A DNA stretch of 64,000 nt from an uncultured Cohaesibacter sp. Its GTDB lineage: Bacteria > Pseudomonadota > Alphaproteobacteria > Rhizobiales > Cohaesibacteraceae. Position 1 is the first letter of the stretch; each line of letters opens with the position of its first letter. The position numbers and the translations under genes were made by a program. This document shows positions 1 to 9,495 of the stretch, one piece after another. The stretch is taken from NCBI RefSeq assembly GCF_963676275.1, contig NZ_OY781091.1, positions 3,326,775 to 3,390,774 of the forward strand. Reading direction: 5' to 3'. The notes under the pieces are model-generated. The model ran no database searches, was not told where the DNA came from, and saw only the letters and a program-made list of their open reading frames with translations.

Positions 1-1061
1 GGGGTCGGTTCCGTTCTGCCCAGCGCGATATTGAAACCATGCTTTTCCAACAGCTTGAGCTCACCGGCACCGTGAACCATTGAATGGCTGGAAAGGATCT
101 GCTCGACCAGCGTCGTGCCCGAGCGTGGCATGCCAACGACAAATATCGGCGTGACGCTTTCGCGCCCCGGCATGAGAGGCAGCGCATTGTCCTTCATGCC
201 CTGCGCGGTATTTCTGATGATCGAGAATAGTCGCTCATCTCTCTGAAAACTGTAGCCGATGACCTGTTGCCGCAAGGCACCCGCCGCCTCATAATGCTCC
301 ACGGCCGTTTTCAGATCACCTGTATCCTCTTTCATTCTGGCAAATGCGAAATGCAGATTTATCCGGCTTTCGATATCCTGATTCTCGTTCTTGAGAAGCT
401 GCTCCACAATCGGGATTTGCGGATCGTCAGCCTTGTATTTAACCACATAACTGAGATTCTGATGTGCAAAAGCATCGGCCGGATTGATCGAAATTGCCGT
501 TCGATAAGCCTGAGCGATCTCCTCCTTGGGAGCACCCTGCTGTAGAAGAATGATACCGAGATTTGTATAGCCCTTGTAATAATCCGGCTGAAGGCTGATA
601 GCTTTTCTCAAATATTGGCTGGCTTCTTCCAGTCTGTCCTGATCTTTCAGGATATTGCTATATTGCAGAAGATCTTCGACATTATCCGGACTGAGCAGCA
701 AAACATTCTCGAAAGCCTTTTCTGCCTGTGTCAGACGGCCGAGATTCTGCGACGCAATGCCATAGACCCGCCAAAGGTCAGCAACCAAAGGGCATTTATT
801 CAGCTGCATTTCCGCCAGGAATGTAACTTCCTTGAGCTTGTTGCTTTCAAGAAGAGACTTCAGATCCCCTATCAGTTTCTCCGGATAGGATAGGTTCGAC
901 AGAAATTTCCGCTTCACTTCAGAAACCTCCCCAAGAACGCTTTTGTTGCGCGGGAATTTGTCCAGAACTTCCTGATAAACGCGGAGCGCGCTGAGGATAT
1001 CTTTCTTTTTGACTGACGCACGCGCTCGCTTCAGCGTCAGTTCCGTTGAAATTTTTGCCAT
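1..1061 (-). CDS. TPR-repeat sulfotransferase (truncated by window edge)
   Basis: The frame starts at 1061 (MAKISTELTL) and runs open off the left edge, so the C-terminal part is missing. The first ~280 residues are helical and TPR-like (e.g. LQPDYYKGYTNLG, INPADAFAHQNL). Around residue 311 comes a PAPS 5'-phosphosulfate loop, FVVGMPRSGTT, followed by VEQIL and a conserved GAGEL, as in bacterial TPR-sulfotransferase proteins. These transfer sulfate from PAPS to an acceptor that cannot be predicted here. It is divergent from the LysR gene to its right, with about 190 bp between. Family call is firm; substrate unknown. Confidence 0.85.
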   Translation of the reverse strand, partial: MAKISTELTLKRARASVKKKDILSALRVYQEVLDKFPRNKSVLGEVSEVKRKFLSNLSYPEKLIGDLKSLLESNKLKEVTFLAEMQLNKCPLVADLWRVYGIASQNLGRLTQAEKAFENVLLLSPDNVEDLLQYSNILKDQDRLEEASQYLRKAISLQPDYYKGYTNLGIILLQQGAPKEEIAQAYRTAISINPADAFAHQNLSYVVKYKADDPQIPIVEQLLKNENQDIESRINLHFAFARMKEDTGDLKTAVEHYEAAGALRQQVIGYSFQRDERLFSIIRNTAQGMKDNALPLMPGRESVTPIFVVGMPRSGTTLVEQILSSHSMVHGAGELKLLEKHGFNIALGRTEPT

Positions 1062-1248
1062 TACAGAAACCCCGCCTTGCCCAAATCGGCTCAACGCCTT
1101 ATTGCCTCAAGGCCCACCTTAGATTAACCACACTTTTCCAAGGACATAAGATCGACCTCCTTGTCACACAAGCGACACAATTGAGCACCACATGCGCATT
1201 GGTGTTGCATTTCAGATAAAGAGAGAATGCATTTGGAGACATGCCGTC

Positions 1249-2145
1249 ATGAACAAATGGATAGAGATCCGTTCCGCCTATCAGGTGGCAAAATTGGGGA
1301 CCGTCAGTGCTGCGGCAAACAGTCTTGGCGTGCATCGTGTAACAGTCAGCCGTCACATCGATGCCCTTGAAACGGCCTTGGGCTCCAAGCTGTTCCAGCG
1401 CCACGGGCGCGGCTACACCCTGACCGAGCGCGGACGTGAATTTCTCTCCGTGGTCAGTCAGGCAGACGAACTGATACGCGACTTTGCAGGACGCTCACAA
1501 GCACTCCAGGCCGAATTGTCCGGCGAGTTGATATTGGCCTCTTCTCCCGGTTTGCACTTTCTATTCATACGCCCGGCCATAGCTCTGCGCAAAATCCATC
1601 GCAACATTCAGATCAATATCGTAAGCCAGAATGATCTGGTCAAACTGGAATATGGCGAAGCCCATGTGGCGCTGATCGCCGGCCCCAAGCCGAGCAATCC
1701 CGACTATGTCGTGACGCGGTTCAATCCCATGCATATGGCGCTCTATGCCCACAGATCCTATATCAATCGCCGGGGAATGCCCGAGAGCATAGAGGATTTC
1801 CGTCACCATGATTTCATTTGCAATCTGGATCGGGAGAGTTGCACCGAGTTTGAACGATGGCTGCTTGATAATGTGCCTGCAGAGAGCATCGTATATACGA
1901 CCTCCCAACCCAATATCGCCAATATGGCCATCATGACCGGTGCCGCCATCGGCTTCCTGCCAGATGTCTATGCCCAATGCCATGGCAACATGGAAAAAAT
2001 CACGGCCGTCGACAAAAGCTGGCATCTGCCGGTCTGGATCGTCACCCATGTCGACATGCACCGAACGGAAAAAGTCCAGTCGATACTCAAGGCAATTCGC
2101 GAAGAATATAAAGCGATCCCAAGATCCATCGATGAGTATATCTGA
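1249..2145 (+). CDS. LysR-family transcriptional regulator
   Basis: 298-residue protein. The start at 1249 (MNKWIEIRSAYQVAKLG) is preferred over an upstream ATG at 1192 because GGAGA lies about 9 bases before it and the LysR winged helix begins right there. The N-terminal helix-turn-helix (AAANSLGVHRVTVSRHIDALE, split over residues 20-41) is followed by a linker helix and a LysR substrate-binding domain from about residue 90. No metabolic operon is divergently adjacent: the left neighbour is the sulfotransferase, its only plausible target in the window. Effector unknown. Confidence 0.88.
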   Translation: MNKWIEIRSAYQVAKLGTVSAAANSLGVHRVTVSRHIDALETALGSKLFQRHGRGYTLTERGREFLSVVSQADELIRDFAGRSQALQAELSGELILASSPGLHFLFIRPAIALRKIHRNIQINIVSQNDLVKLEYGEAHVALIAGPKPSNPDYVVTRFNPMHMALYAHRSYINRRGMPESIEDFRHHDFICNLDRESCTEFERWLLDNVPAESIVYTTSQPNIANMAIMTGAAIGFLPDVYAQCHGNMEKITAVDKSWHLPVWIVTHVDMHRTEKVQSILKAIREEYKAIPRSIDEYI

Positions 2146-2199
2146 CACTCAACGGCAGCATCAAGACACTGGAATATATCGGTTTTTAAGAGAGAATTT

Positions 2200-2285
2200 T
2201 GGTACGGGCGGCGGGAATCGAACCCGCACGGCCTAGGGCCTCAGGATTTTAAGTCCTGTATGTCTACCAATTCCATCACGCCCGC
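2200..2285 (-). tRNA. tRNA-Leu (anticodon UAA)
   Basis: Reading the minus strand from 2285, a seven-base acceptor stem GCGGGCG pairs with CGCCCGU (one G-U). The anticodon stem-loop is GGACTTAAAATCC (anticodon TAA), a long variable arm follows as expected for class II tRNA-Leu, then the T loop GGTTCGATTCC and an encoded CCA end at 2200. 86 nt. No integrase or duplicated 3' end was seen nearby, so no sign of use as an attachment site. Confidence 0.95.
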
Positions 2286-2399
2286 GAAGGTTGGTCCGCT
2301 CATTGCTAATGCGCAACCGGGGCAATTGCAAGCAATGGCTTTGGCGCAATCCACAAGCCCCGCCTTCATGCCAGCAATGAAGGGCATTTGATGGCGCGG

Positions 2400-2425
2400 A
2401 AAAAAAGCAGCCCCGCAGGGCTGCT
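2400..2425 (-). terminator. Rho-independent terminator after gpt
   Basis: On the minus strand an 8-bp perfect stem (AGCAGCCC / GGGCTGCT, 2406-2413 with 2418-2425) with a 4-base loop is followed by a run of seven U (2400-2406). It lies 83 bases past the gpt stop codon and ends the cinA-like/gpt transcript before the tRNA gene. Confidence 0.85.
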
Positions 2426-2507
2426 TCTCTTCATGGTGCCAGACATTTGATGATACCAAACATTTGCGCAAACGGCATCAGGCCCGAAGTGCCCTGCCAG
2501 CTTCACG

Positions 2508-3002
2508 CTATTTGGCAATCGGAGCCTGAAACTGCAGGCCCATGTCCCACGGGAAATAGATCCACGTATCCTGCGACACTTCGGTGACGAAAGTATCCAC
2601 CAGCGGACGCCCTTTGGGCTTGGCATAAACGGTCGCAAAATGTGCCTTCGGCAGCATCGAGCGGACAACCTTGGCGGTTTTGCCCGTATCGACCAGATCG
2701 TCGATGATCAGAACGCCTTCGCCTTCCCCGCCTTCGACATCGATAACGGTCGGATCAATCGGCTTGAGCACCTGCATATCACCCTGATTTTCATAATCAT
2801 GGTAGGAAGCAACGCAGACCGTATCGATCATCCGTACTTCCAGCTCGCGGGCAATGATCGCCGCCGGAACGAGCCCGCCGCGCGTGATACAGACAATTGC
2901 CTTCCATTCGGAAACGCCTTTCAGACGCCAAGCCAGCGCGCGACAGTCCCGATGGAATTGCTCCCAATAGACCGGGAAAGCGTTTGGTGATGGTTCGGAC
3001 AT
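2508..3002 (-). CDS. gpt: Xanthine(-guanine) phosphoribosyltransferase
   Basis: 164 residues. Type I phosphoribosyltransferase that converts xanthine or guanine plus PRPP to XMP or GMP in purine salvage. The PRPP-binding motif is [13 protein letters not shown] at about residues 96-108; an early [10 protein letters not shown] loop and the C-terminal WIYFPWD segment are typical of Gpt. Length matches the family. It lies 52 bases downstream of the molybdopterin-binding-domain gene and probably shares its transcript. Confidence 0.93.
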   Translation of the reverse strand: MSEPSPNAFPVYWEQFHRDCRALAWRLKGVSEWKAIVCITRGGLVPAAIIARELEVRMIDTVCVASYHDYENQGDMQVLKPIDPTVIDVEGGEGEGVLIIDDLVDTGKTAKVVRSMLPKAHFATVYAKPKGRPLVDTFVTEVSQDTWIYFPWDMGLQFQAPIAK

Positions 3003-3054
3003 ATTGGTGTTCCTTTTTCTTTTCCTTGCGAGTGCGTTTACTCTGGGGTCAGCC

Positions 3055-3813
3055 TCAGAATTGCTTCTGTGTCTGCCCTTTCAAATTTTCCAGCATGTCA
3101 TGCACGGCCTTGACCGCTTTGTCCAGATCTTCGCGCGAACGGGAGCGCATGACGATATTGGTGGCAAACAGATCTTGCCGCATATAGGGGTAGGAGCCGA
3201 TAACGACATTGGGATGATCCTTCGACAAGGCAGCCAGAGGTCCGGCAACAAGCCCTTCCCCCACGCCGCTGTCAATGGTCTCGCTGATGACCTGCGCATT
3301 GGTCTTCAGCGTCGGCGCGATTGCATCCATCATGGCCTGCATCACAGAGGGCACCCCGGCCATGACATGCACATTCTCCAGCCGGAAGCCCGGAGCGCTG
3401 GACACCTTGTTCTCGATGAGGTCAGCCCCGAAGGGAATGCGCGCCATCCGCTTGCGCGCCTCATTGAATTCCGCGTTGGGCATTTTGGCATAATGGGCCT
3501 CCAGAATGGCCATCGCCCGCGGGTCATGGTCGATACCGACACCGAAGGCAGCCGCCATTGCATCCGCCGTGATGTCATCATGGGTCGGCCCGATACCGCC
3601 ACTGGTGAAGACATAGGTACAGCGGGCCCGCAGCGCATTGACCGCCTCAACGATCGCATCCTGATCATCGGAAACGATCCGGACTTCCTTGAGGTCGATG
3701 CCCAGCTGAGTGAGATAATCTGCGATGAAACCAATATTCTTGTCCTTGGTGCGACCGGAAAGAATCTCGTCACCAATTATCAATATAGCCGCTGTAATCA
3801 AAGTCTCACTCAT
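3055..3813 (-). CDS. CinA-type molybdopterin-binding-domain protein
   Basis: 252 residues from the start at 3813 ([24 protein letters not shown]), chosen over ATGs at 3873 and 3840 because the MoaB/MogA-like fold begins at once and GAGAG lies upstream. The N-terminal ~170 residues are the CinA/MoCF-biosynthesis domain ([22 protein letters not shown], and [16 protein letters not shown]). There is no C-terminal nicotinamide-deamidase (PncC) domain, so this is the short form common in alphaproteobacteria. Enzymatic role uncertain: ADP-ribose pyrophosphatase-like activity is known for full CinA, not shown for the short form. Confidence 0.85.
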   Translation of the reverse strand: MSETLITAAILIIGDEILSGRTKDKNIGFIADYLTQLGIDLKEVRIVSDDQDAIVEAVNALRARCTYVFTSGGIGPTHDDITADAMAAAFGVGIDHDPRAMAILEAHYAKMPNAEFNEARKRMARIPFGADLIENKVSSAPGFRLENVHVMAGVPSVMQAMMDAIAPTLKTNAQVISETIDSGVGEGLVAGPLAALSKDHPNVVIGSYPYMRQDLFATNIVMRSRSREDLDKAVKAVHDMLENLKGQTQKQF

Positions 3814-4028
3814 CGCCACATCTCTCTCATATTTACCCATTGCGCAGAGCCGGTTGGCTCCATCGCAGCGCATGGCTCCAATCGCGCCAGCCAGCTCCTT
3901 TTACAGAGCCCTTGGCGCAAGCCGATGCCTTTTTGCCACAAAGTCTGCACAGACGAGGATAGCAAAAACATCAAGCATGCTTATAGTGCGAACTGACAGA
4001 GACAGGAAGTCAAAAGCAAGGCAAAGAC

Positions 4029-4727
4029 ATGAAATTTGACAAGCCCCTCATTCCCGGCCGCCTGATAGAGCGCTACAAGCGCTTCCTTGCCGATGTGGAA
4101 CTGGAGGACGGAACCGTCATCACGGCCCATTGTGCCAATCCCGGTTCCATGCTCGGCCTCAAGGATGCCGGAAGCCGGGTCTGGCTCTCCAAATCGGACA
4201 ATCCCAAGCGCAAACTGGCCTATAGCTGGGAATTGCTTGAGCTGGATGAAGCCATGATCGGCATCAACACCGCCCATCCCAATCGCATCGTCGAGGAAGC
4301 CATTCTGGCCAGACAGATAACCGAACTGGCAGGCTATGAGCATCTCAGACGAGAAGTGAAATATGGCAAGAACAGCCGCATCGATCTGTTGTTGCAGGAT
4401 GAAGCCAAGGCCGACTGCTATGTCGAGGTCAAGAATGTGCATCTGCTACGCCAGCCCGGATTGGCCGAATTTCCCGATTCGGTCACCAAACGCGGCGCCA
4501 AGCATCTGGCAGAGCTTTCAGACATGGTCAAGGAGGGACATCGCGCCGTGATGCTCTATCTGGTGCAGCGAACCGACGCCGATCGCTTTGCTCTGGCGGG
4601 TGACATTGACCCCGCATATGCCGAAGCCTTTGCGCAGGCAACAAGTCAGGGCGTGGAAGCCATCGTCTATCTGTGCGACATATCGACAAGCGAAATCACC
4701 CTCTCCCGTCCCCTGCCTTTCGCATAG
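4029..4727 (+). CDS. sfsA: DNA/RNA nuclease SfsA
   Basis: 232 residues, the usual SfsA length. Recognised by the N-terminal RYKRFLADV segment, CANPGSMLG, SRIDLLL and the PD-(D/E)xK-like YVEVKNV followed by FPDSVTKRGAKHL. SfsA was first described as a sugar-fermentation stimulation protein and later assigned nuclease activity. AAGGC lies just upstream of the start. It is read in the same direction as map and radC but 131 bases separate it from map. Confidence 0.93.
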   Translation: MKFDKPLIPGRLIERYKRFLADVELEDGTVITAHCANPGSMLGLKDAGSRVWLSKSDNPKRKLAYSWELLELDEAMIGINTAHPNRIVEEAILARQITELAGYEHLRREVKYGKNSRIDLLLQDEAKADCYVEVKNVHLLRQPGLAEFPDSVTKRGAKHLAELSDMVKEGHRAVMLYLVQRTDADRFALAGDIDPAYAEAFAQATSQGVEAIVYLCDISTSEITLSRPLPFA

Positions 4728-4858
4728 CGGCCCGCCCCGGAGCGAAAACCGGAGGGATGGCAAAGGGGATCAACAGTCGAAATTATTGATTCCGGTTTGC
4801 ACATTTCCTCATGGGGAGATATCCATAAGGAAAGAAACGATTTCGGAAAGACCTGAGT

Positions 4859-5689
4859 ATGGTAAATTATATTGATGCCAATAGCGCGCCCTTGCGCAAC
4901 ACCGGAGACATCCGCCTTTATGACGAAGAAGCATTCGAGGGCATGCGCCGGGCCGGACAACTGGCAGCACGGGCTCTGGATGGTGTCGCCAAACTGGTCC
5001 AGCCGGGCGTTCCGACACAGGTGATCGACGATTACATTCGTGACTTTGGCGAGGAAAACAACGCCCTGCCAGCTACCCTCAACTATCGTGGCTACAGAAA
5101 ATATACCTGCACTTCGATCAATCATGTGGTCTGCCATGGTATTCCCAACGAAAAGCCGCTCAAGGAAGGCGATATCGTCAATGTCGATGTCACCTATATT
5201 CTTGATGGCTGGTATGGCGACAGCTCCCGCATGTATCCGGTCGGGGCGATCAGGCGCGCTGCCGAGCGTCTGATCGAGGTCACATATGAGTCTCTCATGA
5301 TCGGCATCGAGCAGGCCAAGCCGGGCAAGACCACTGGCGACATCGGAGCCGCCATTCAGGAATATGCCGAAAGTGAACGCTGCGGCGTGGTGCGCGATTT
5401 CTGCGGCCATGGCGTCGGCCGCCTCTTCCACGATGCCCCCAATATCCTGCATTATGGCAATTGGGGCGAAGGCATCGAGCTGAAACCGGGCATGATCTTC
5501 ACCATCGAACCGATGATCAATCTGGGCAAGCCCCATGTCAAAGTGCTCAAGGATGGCTGGACAGCCGTCACCAGAGACAAGAGCCTGTCTGCCCAGTTTG
5601 AGCATTCCATCGGCATCACCGAGACAGGCTGCGAGATCTTCACCCTGTCACCGGAAGGCCTCGACAAGCCTCCCTATACTATAGCCTGA
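4859..5689 (+). CDS. map: Type I methionine aminopeptidase
   Basis: 276 residues. Removes the initiator methionine from nascent proteins in the cytoplasm. All five metal ligands are present with the family spacing: D110, D121, H184, E217 and E248. [11 protein letters not shown] and [10 protein letters not shown] are classical type I motifs, and the second copy of the conserved glycine-rich DFCGHGVGR surrounds H184. The N-terminus is about 13 residues longer than E. coli Map. radC follows 16 bases downstream, a common alphaproteobacterial pairing. Confidence 0.95.
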   Translation: MVNYIDANSAPLRNTGDIRLYDEEAFEGMRRAGQLAARALDGVAKLVQPGVPTQVIDDYIRDFGEENNALPATLNYRGYRKYTCTSINHVVCHGIPNEKPLKEGDIVNVDVTYILDGWYGDSSRMYPVGAIRRAAERLIEVTYESLMIGIEQAKPGKTTGDIGAAIQEYAESERCGVVRDFCGHGVGRLFHDAPNILHYGNWGEGIELKPGMIFTIEPMINLGKPHVKVLKDGWTAVTRDKSLSAQFEHSIGITETGCEIFTLSPEGLDKPPYTIA

Positions 5690-5705
5690 CGGGAGTGCGA
5701 GCGAG

Positions 5706-6404
5706 ATGGGCGAGCAGAAGGAAGCATCGGGCAAGCCCCACTATGCGGGACACAGGGACAGGTTGCGGCAGAAATTCCGCGACTCCGGCGCTGATGCCCT
5801 GCATGATTATGAGTTGCTCGAACTGATCCTCTTTCGCGCCATTCCACGCAAGGATACCAAACCGCTCGCCAAGGACCTGCTGGCCCGTTTCGGCTCTTTC
5901 GCCGAAGTGATCACGGCGCCGGACCATCTGTTGATGGAATTTGCCGGCGTCAAGCAGTCGGTTGTCACCGAACTCAAGCTTATCCATGCCGCAGCGGCGA
6001 AATTTGCCGAGGACCGGGTCAAGGATCGCCCGGTGCTCTCGTCATGGAACTCGGTCATAGACTATTGCCGCACTTCGATGGCCTTCAACGATATCGAGCA
6101 GTTTCGCATCCTGTTTCTGGACAAGAAAAACGCGCTGATCACCGATGAGGTGCAACAGACAGGCACCGTCGATCATACCCCGGTCTATACAAGGGAAGTG
6201 GTCAAGCGCGCGCTGGAGCTTTCGGCAACAGCCATCATCATGGTGCACAACCATCCCAGCGGCGATCCCACCCCGTCTCGCGCCGATATCGACATGACAA
6301 AGCAGGTATCAGATGCCTGCGAGCGGCTGGGCATCACGCTGCATGATCACATCATCGTGGCACGCAATGGGCACACCAGCTTCAAGAGTCTGGGGCTGAT
6401 CTGA
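5706..6404 (+). CDS. radC: RadC-family JAB-domain protein
   Basis: 232 residues. N-terminal helix-hairpin-helix-like segment ([22 protein letters not shown], residues 35-56, broken for length) and C-terminal JAB/MPN domain with the metal motif H181-x-H183-x10-D194 inside [15 protein letters not shown]. Historically called a DNA-repair protein; the repair role is not well supported and the metalloprotease-like fold has no settled substrate. Probably co-transcribed with map. Confidence 0.9.
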   Translation: MGEQKEASGKPHYAGHRDRLRQKFRDSGADALHDYELLELILFRAIPRKDTKPLAKDLLARFGSFAEVITAPDHLLMEFAGVKQSVVTELKLIHAAAAKFAEDRVKDRPVLSSWNSVIDYCRTSMAFNDIEQFRILFLDKKNALITDEVQQTGTVDHTPVYTREVVKRALELSATAIIMVHNHPSGDPTPSRADIDMTKQVSDACERLGITLHDHIIVARNGHTSFKSLGLI

Positions 6405-6418
6405 CATCCAGCCTGCCT

Positions 6419-6811
6419 TCAGTGCGGCTCGACCAGATCCTTCAGAATGGCGCATTCCGCCCCCTCGTCCCCTTTGCAGGCAGCGACCAGCGGGGCCAGA
6501 TCCGATCGCAGGGATTGCAGCTCGGCAATCTTTTCGTCGATCTCCCGCAAATGTGCCTGTGCAATGCGCTTCACATCTGCGCTGGCCCGCTGCCTGTCGG
6601 CCTGCAAGGCCAGCAGATTGCGGCAATCCTCGATACTGAAGCCCAGTTTTCTTGCCCGACCGATCAGACGAAGCCGCGTCAGGTCTTCCTTGGCATAATC
6701 ACGATAGCCATTTTCCTTCCGCCCCGGCACCACCAGACCGATATCCTCATAATATCTCAGCGTCTTGACCGGCAACGCCGCGACTTCTGCAGCCTGACTG
6801 ATATTCACCAT
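6419..6811 (-). CDS. cueR: MerR-family copper-responsive regulator (CueR-like)
   Basis: 130 residues from the start at 6811, which has a strong GGAGG five bases upstream; an ATG at 6841 lacks one. MerR winged helix at residues 1-70 (VKTLRYYEDIGLV), dimerisation helix to ~110, then C112 and C120 in ACKGDEGAEC, the same two Cu(I)-binding positions as E. coli CueR. CueR activates copper export genes by distorting promoters with 19-base spacers. No copper ATPase or chaperone lies in the window, so its target is elsewhere. It converges on radC. Confidence 0.85.
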   Translation of the reverse strand: MVNISQAAEVAALPVKTLRYYEDIGLVVPGRKENGYRDYAKEDLTRLRLIGRARKLGFSIEDCRNLLALQADRQRASADVKRIAQAHLREIDEKIAELQSLRSDLAPLVAACKGDEGAECAILKDLVEPH

Positions 6812-7286
6812 TATGCCTCCTGATTGGAAAGCCTGCTCCAATAGACTGAAGTATTGTCAATTATAACGAGACAAAGCAGCAAAGCTGCTCCACACTTAGA
6901 TAGCAATCCATTATAAACAAAAAAGAGCATGCCCAATTTTCGAACAAAAATACAATGGGTCGACAAGTTTTTGCAGAAAACTGCTCAAAATCAGACCAGA
7001 GCCAAAGGATTATCCCACAATTTCCGACTATTATACAACCAACCCACTCATGGAGCGCAGATTTGAAGCCTAAAATTCGATCAAAAACGGCATTTTTGGT
7101 CAAAATTTCATCATTTCGTCGACCCAAGCGCAATATTGACTAATTTTCAGATAGAAGCAATTGTATCCAATCTGAGTTCTTGCTAGAAATTTAACGAGGT
7201 CAAATCTCATATAAAAACAAACAACAACATCTTCCTATCACATAAGCGGTAACAAAGCCGCAGGGAGTTCAGGAACAGCGAGTCAA
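6812..7286. other. AT-rich intergenic region upstream of livH
   Basis: 475 bases between divergent cueR and livH, clearly more AT-rich than the flanking genes and without a credible gene. A TTGACA-like hexamer pointing to cueR lies near 6855. An imperfect inverted repeat (GATCAAAAA / TTTTTGGTC, 7079-7087 with 7093-7101) sits about 190 bases before livH and may be a regulator site. No clear sigma-70 promoter for livH could be fixed by eye. Confidence 0.5.
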
Positions 7287-8201
7287 ATGGAATATTTTAT
7301 TCAACAGCTGATTAATGGCGTCACACTGGGGTCGATTTACGGCCTGATTGCCATCGGCTATACCATGGTCTATGGCATTATTGGCATGATCAACTTTGCC
7401 CATGGTGACATTTTCATGGTTGGTGCATTCATTGCACTGATCACACTGCTGGCGATTACTGCCATGGGGATCACTTTTCTTCCGGTCGTTCTGTTAATCG
7501 TCCTGATCGTTTCCATGCTGATGACTTCGGTCTGGGGCTGGAGTGTCGAGCGCATCGCCTATCGCCCTCTGCGCGGATCATTTCGCCTGGCGCCGTTGAT
7601 CACGGCGATCGGCATGTCCATCGTGCTGCAGAATTTCGTTCAGGTCGTTCAGGGCGCACGCGTAAAGCCCCTTCCTCCACAAATCACCGGTGGCATCACC
7701 ATCATGGAGAAGGATGGTTTTCTGGTTCAGCTGTCCTACATGCAGATACTGATCATCGTCACGACGGTTTTGCTGATGGCCGGTTTTACGCTTCTGATCA
7801 ACAAGACCTCGCTGGGCAGGGCGCAGCGTGCCTGTGAACAGGATCAGAAGATGGCGTCCCTGTTGGGTGTCAACGTGGATCGCACCATCTCGCTCACCTT
7901 CGTCATGGGCGCAGCGCTGGCCTCTGTCGCCGGTGTCATGTTCCTGCTCTATTATGGCGTGATCGATTTCTATATCGGCTTCCTTGCCGGTGTGAAGGCC
8001 TTCACCGCAGCCGTTCTGGGCGGCATCGGGTCACTGCCGGGTGCCATGCTGGGGGGTCTGTTGATCGGCCTCATCGAGACATTCTGGTCCGGCTATTTCT
8101 CCGTTGAATATAAAGATGTGGCAGCCTTCTCGATCCTCGCCATCGTATTGATCTTCATGCCGTCCGGCCTGCTGGGCAAGCCAGAAGTGGAGAAGGTATA
8201 A
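7287..8201 (+). CDS. livH: Branched-chain amino acid ABC transporter permease LivH
   Basis: 304 residues, polytopic inner-membrane permease of the HAAT family. Starts MEYFIQQLINGVTLGSIYGLIAIGYTMVYGIIG-type N-terminus (quoted in parts: LINGVTLGS, GMINFAHGD), typical of LivH, and carries the cytoplasmic loop GRAQRACEQDQKMASLLGV that contacts the ATPases. First gene of a six-gene set; livM begins two bases after its stop. Works with LivM, the two ATPases LivG and LivF and a periplasmic binding protein to import leucine, isoleucine, valine or related amino acids. Confidence 0.95.
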   Translation: MEYFIQQLINGVTLGSIYGLIAIGYTMVYGIIGMINFAHGDIFMVGAFIALITLLAITAMGITFLPVVLLIVLIVSMLMTSVWGWSVERIAYRPLRGSFRLAPLITAIGMSIVLQNFVQVVQGARVKPLPPQITGGITIMEKDGFLVQLSYMQILIIVTTVLLMAGFTLLINKTSLGRAQRACEQDQKMASLLGVNVDRTISLTFVMGAALASVAGVMFLLYYGVIDFYIGFLAGVKAFTAAVLGGIGSLPGAMLGGLLIGLIETFWSGYFSVEYKDVAAFSILAIVLIFMPSGLLGKPEVEKV

Positions 8202-8202
8202 T

Positions 8203-9495
8203 ATGTCAGACTTTTTGAATACGCGCGTAGGAGCGGCGTTGAAGGACGCAGCCCTCGCCGCGGTGATAACCCTTCTGCTCGCCTCCGTGCTGGTGGGACT
8301 GAAAACCAAGACCGAACAGGGCGGACTGGCCATCACTGGCAACTGGGGCCTTGTCGCATGGATGGTTGGCATCGTCTTTGTCGGTCGCCTGCTCATGAGC
8401 CTGCTGGTCTGGCGCGGTCAAAATCCGGTTGCCAACGCCATGAATTCGATCCTGCCCAAGCAGGATACCGTTGGCAAGATTGGCAAGCTGGTCGGCCCGC
8501 TGCTGCTGCTGTTTGCCCTCACCCTGCCCTTCTATGGCAGTCGTTATGCAATCGATCTGGGCATTCTGGTTCTCACCTATATCATGCTTGGCTGGGGCCT
8601 TAATATCGTGGTCGGTCTGGCCGGTCTGCTTGACCTTGGCTATGTGGCCTTCTATGCGGTGGGTGCCTATTCCTACGCCCTGCTGGCGCAATATTTCGAC
8701 CTGTCCTTCTGGGTCTGTTTGCCGCTTGCCGGTATTCTCGCCGCCTTCTGGGGCATGATCCTGGGCTTCCCGGTATTGCGTCTGCGTGGTGACTATCTGG
8801 CCATCGTGACCCTGGCATTCGGGGAAATCATCCGCGTTGTCCTGCTCAACTGGTATGAATTCACCGGTGGTCCGGACGGCATTTCCCGCATTCCACGCCC
8901 GTCCTTCTTCGGCCTCGAATTTGAACGCAAGGGTGGCTTTGCCGAATTCTTCGGACTGCAATATGACTCCATGCACCGGGTTATCTTCCTGTTCTATCTC
9001 ATTCTGGCCCTCGCGCTTCTGACCAACTTCGTGACCATGCGCATGCGCAAACTGCCGATCGGTCGTGCCTGGGAAGCCTTGCGCGAAGACGAGATCGCCT
9101 GCCGTTCACTGGGCATCAACACCACCAACACCAAACTGACAGCCTTTGCGCTGGGTGCGATGTTCGGCGGCTTTGCCGGAGCCTTCTTCGCCACCCGTCA
9201 GGGCTTCATTTCGCCTGAAAGCTTCACCTTCATGGAATCGGCCATCATTCTGGCCATCGTGGTTCTGGGTGGTCTTGGCAGCCAGCTCGGCGTTGTGGTC
9301 GCCTCCATCGTCATGATTGGCGGCTTCGAAGTCTTCCGCGATCTGGAAGATCTCCGCATGCTCGTCTTCGGCCTGCTGATGGTCGGCATCATGATCTGGA
9401 AACCGCGCGGCATTGTCTCGAGCAGAGCCCCGTCGGTCTATCTGAAAGAAAAGAAATCCGTATCTGGTGATCTTGTTGCGGAGGGAGAAGGATGA
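8203..9495 (+). CDS. livM: Branched-chain amino acid ABC transporter permease LivM
   Basis: 430 residues with an extra N-terminal ~90-residue segment bearing two membrane helices before the conserved LivM core (GLLDLGYVAFYAVGAY; FPVLRLRGDYLAIVTLAFGEI). The ATPase-contact loop is GRAWEALREDEIACRSLGIN. Long LivM forms of this kind are usual in alphaproteobacteria. Its stop overlaps the livG start by four bases, so translation is probably coupled. Confidence 0.95.
   Translation: MSDFLNTRVGAALKDAALAAVITLLLASVLVGLKTKTEQGGLAITGNWGLVAWMVGIVFVGRLLMSLLVWRGQNPVANAMNSILPKQDTVGKIGKLVGPLLLLFALTLPFYGSRYAIDLGILVLTYIMLGWGLNIVVGLAGLLDLGYVAFYAVGAYSYALLAQYFDLSFWVCLPLAGILAAFWGMILGFPVLRLRGDYLAIVTLAFGEIIRVVLLNWYEFTGGPDGISRIPRPSFFGLEFERKGGFAEFFGLQYDSMHRVIFLFYLILALALLTNFVTMRMRKLPIGRAWEALREDEIACRSLGINTTNTKLTAFALGAMFGGFAGAFFATRQGFISPESFTFMESAIILAIVVLGGLGSQLGVVVASIVMIGGFEVFRDLEDLRMLVFGLLMVGIMIWKPRGIVSSRAPSVYLKEKKSVSGDLVAEGEG

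Noticed and set aside
2200-2285. tRNA-Leu as an integration site
   Set aside because: No integrase, no repeated tRNA 3' end and ordinary housekeeping genes on both sides.
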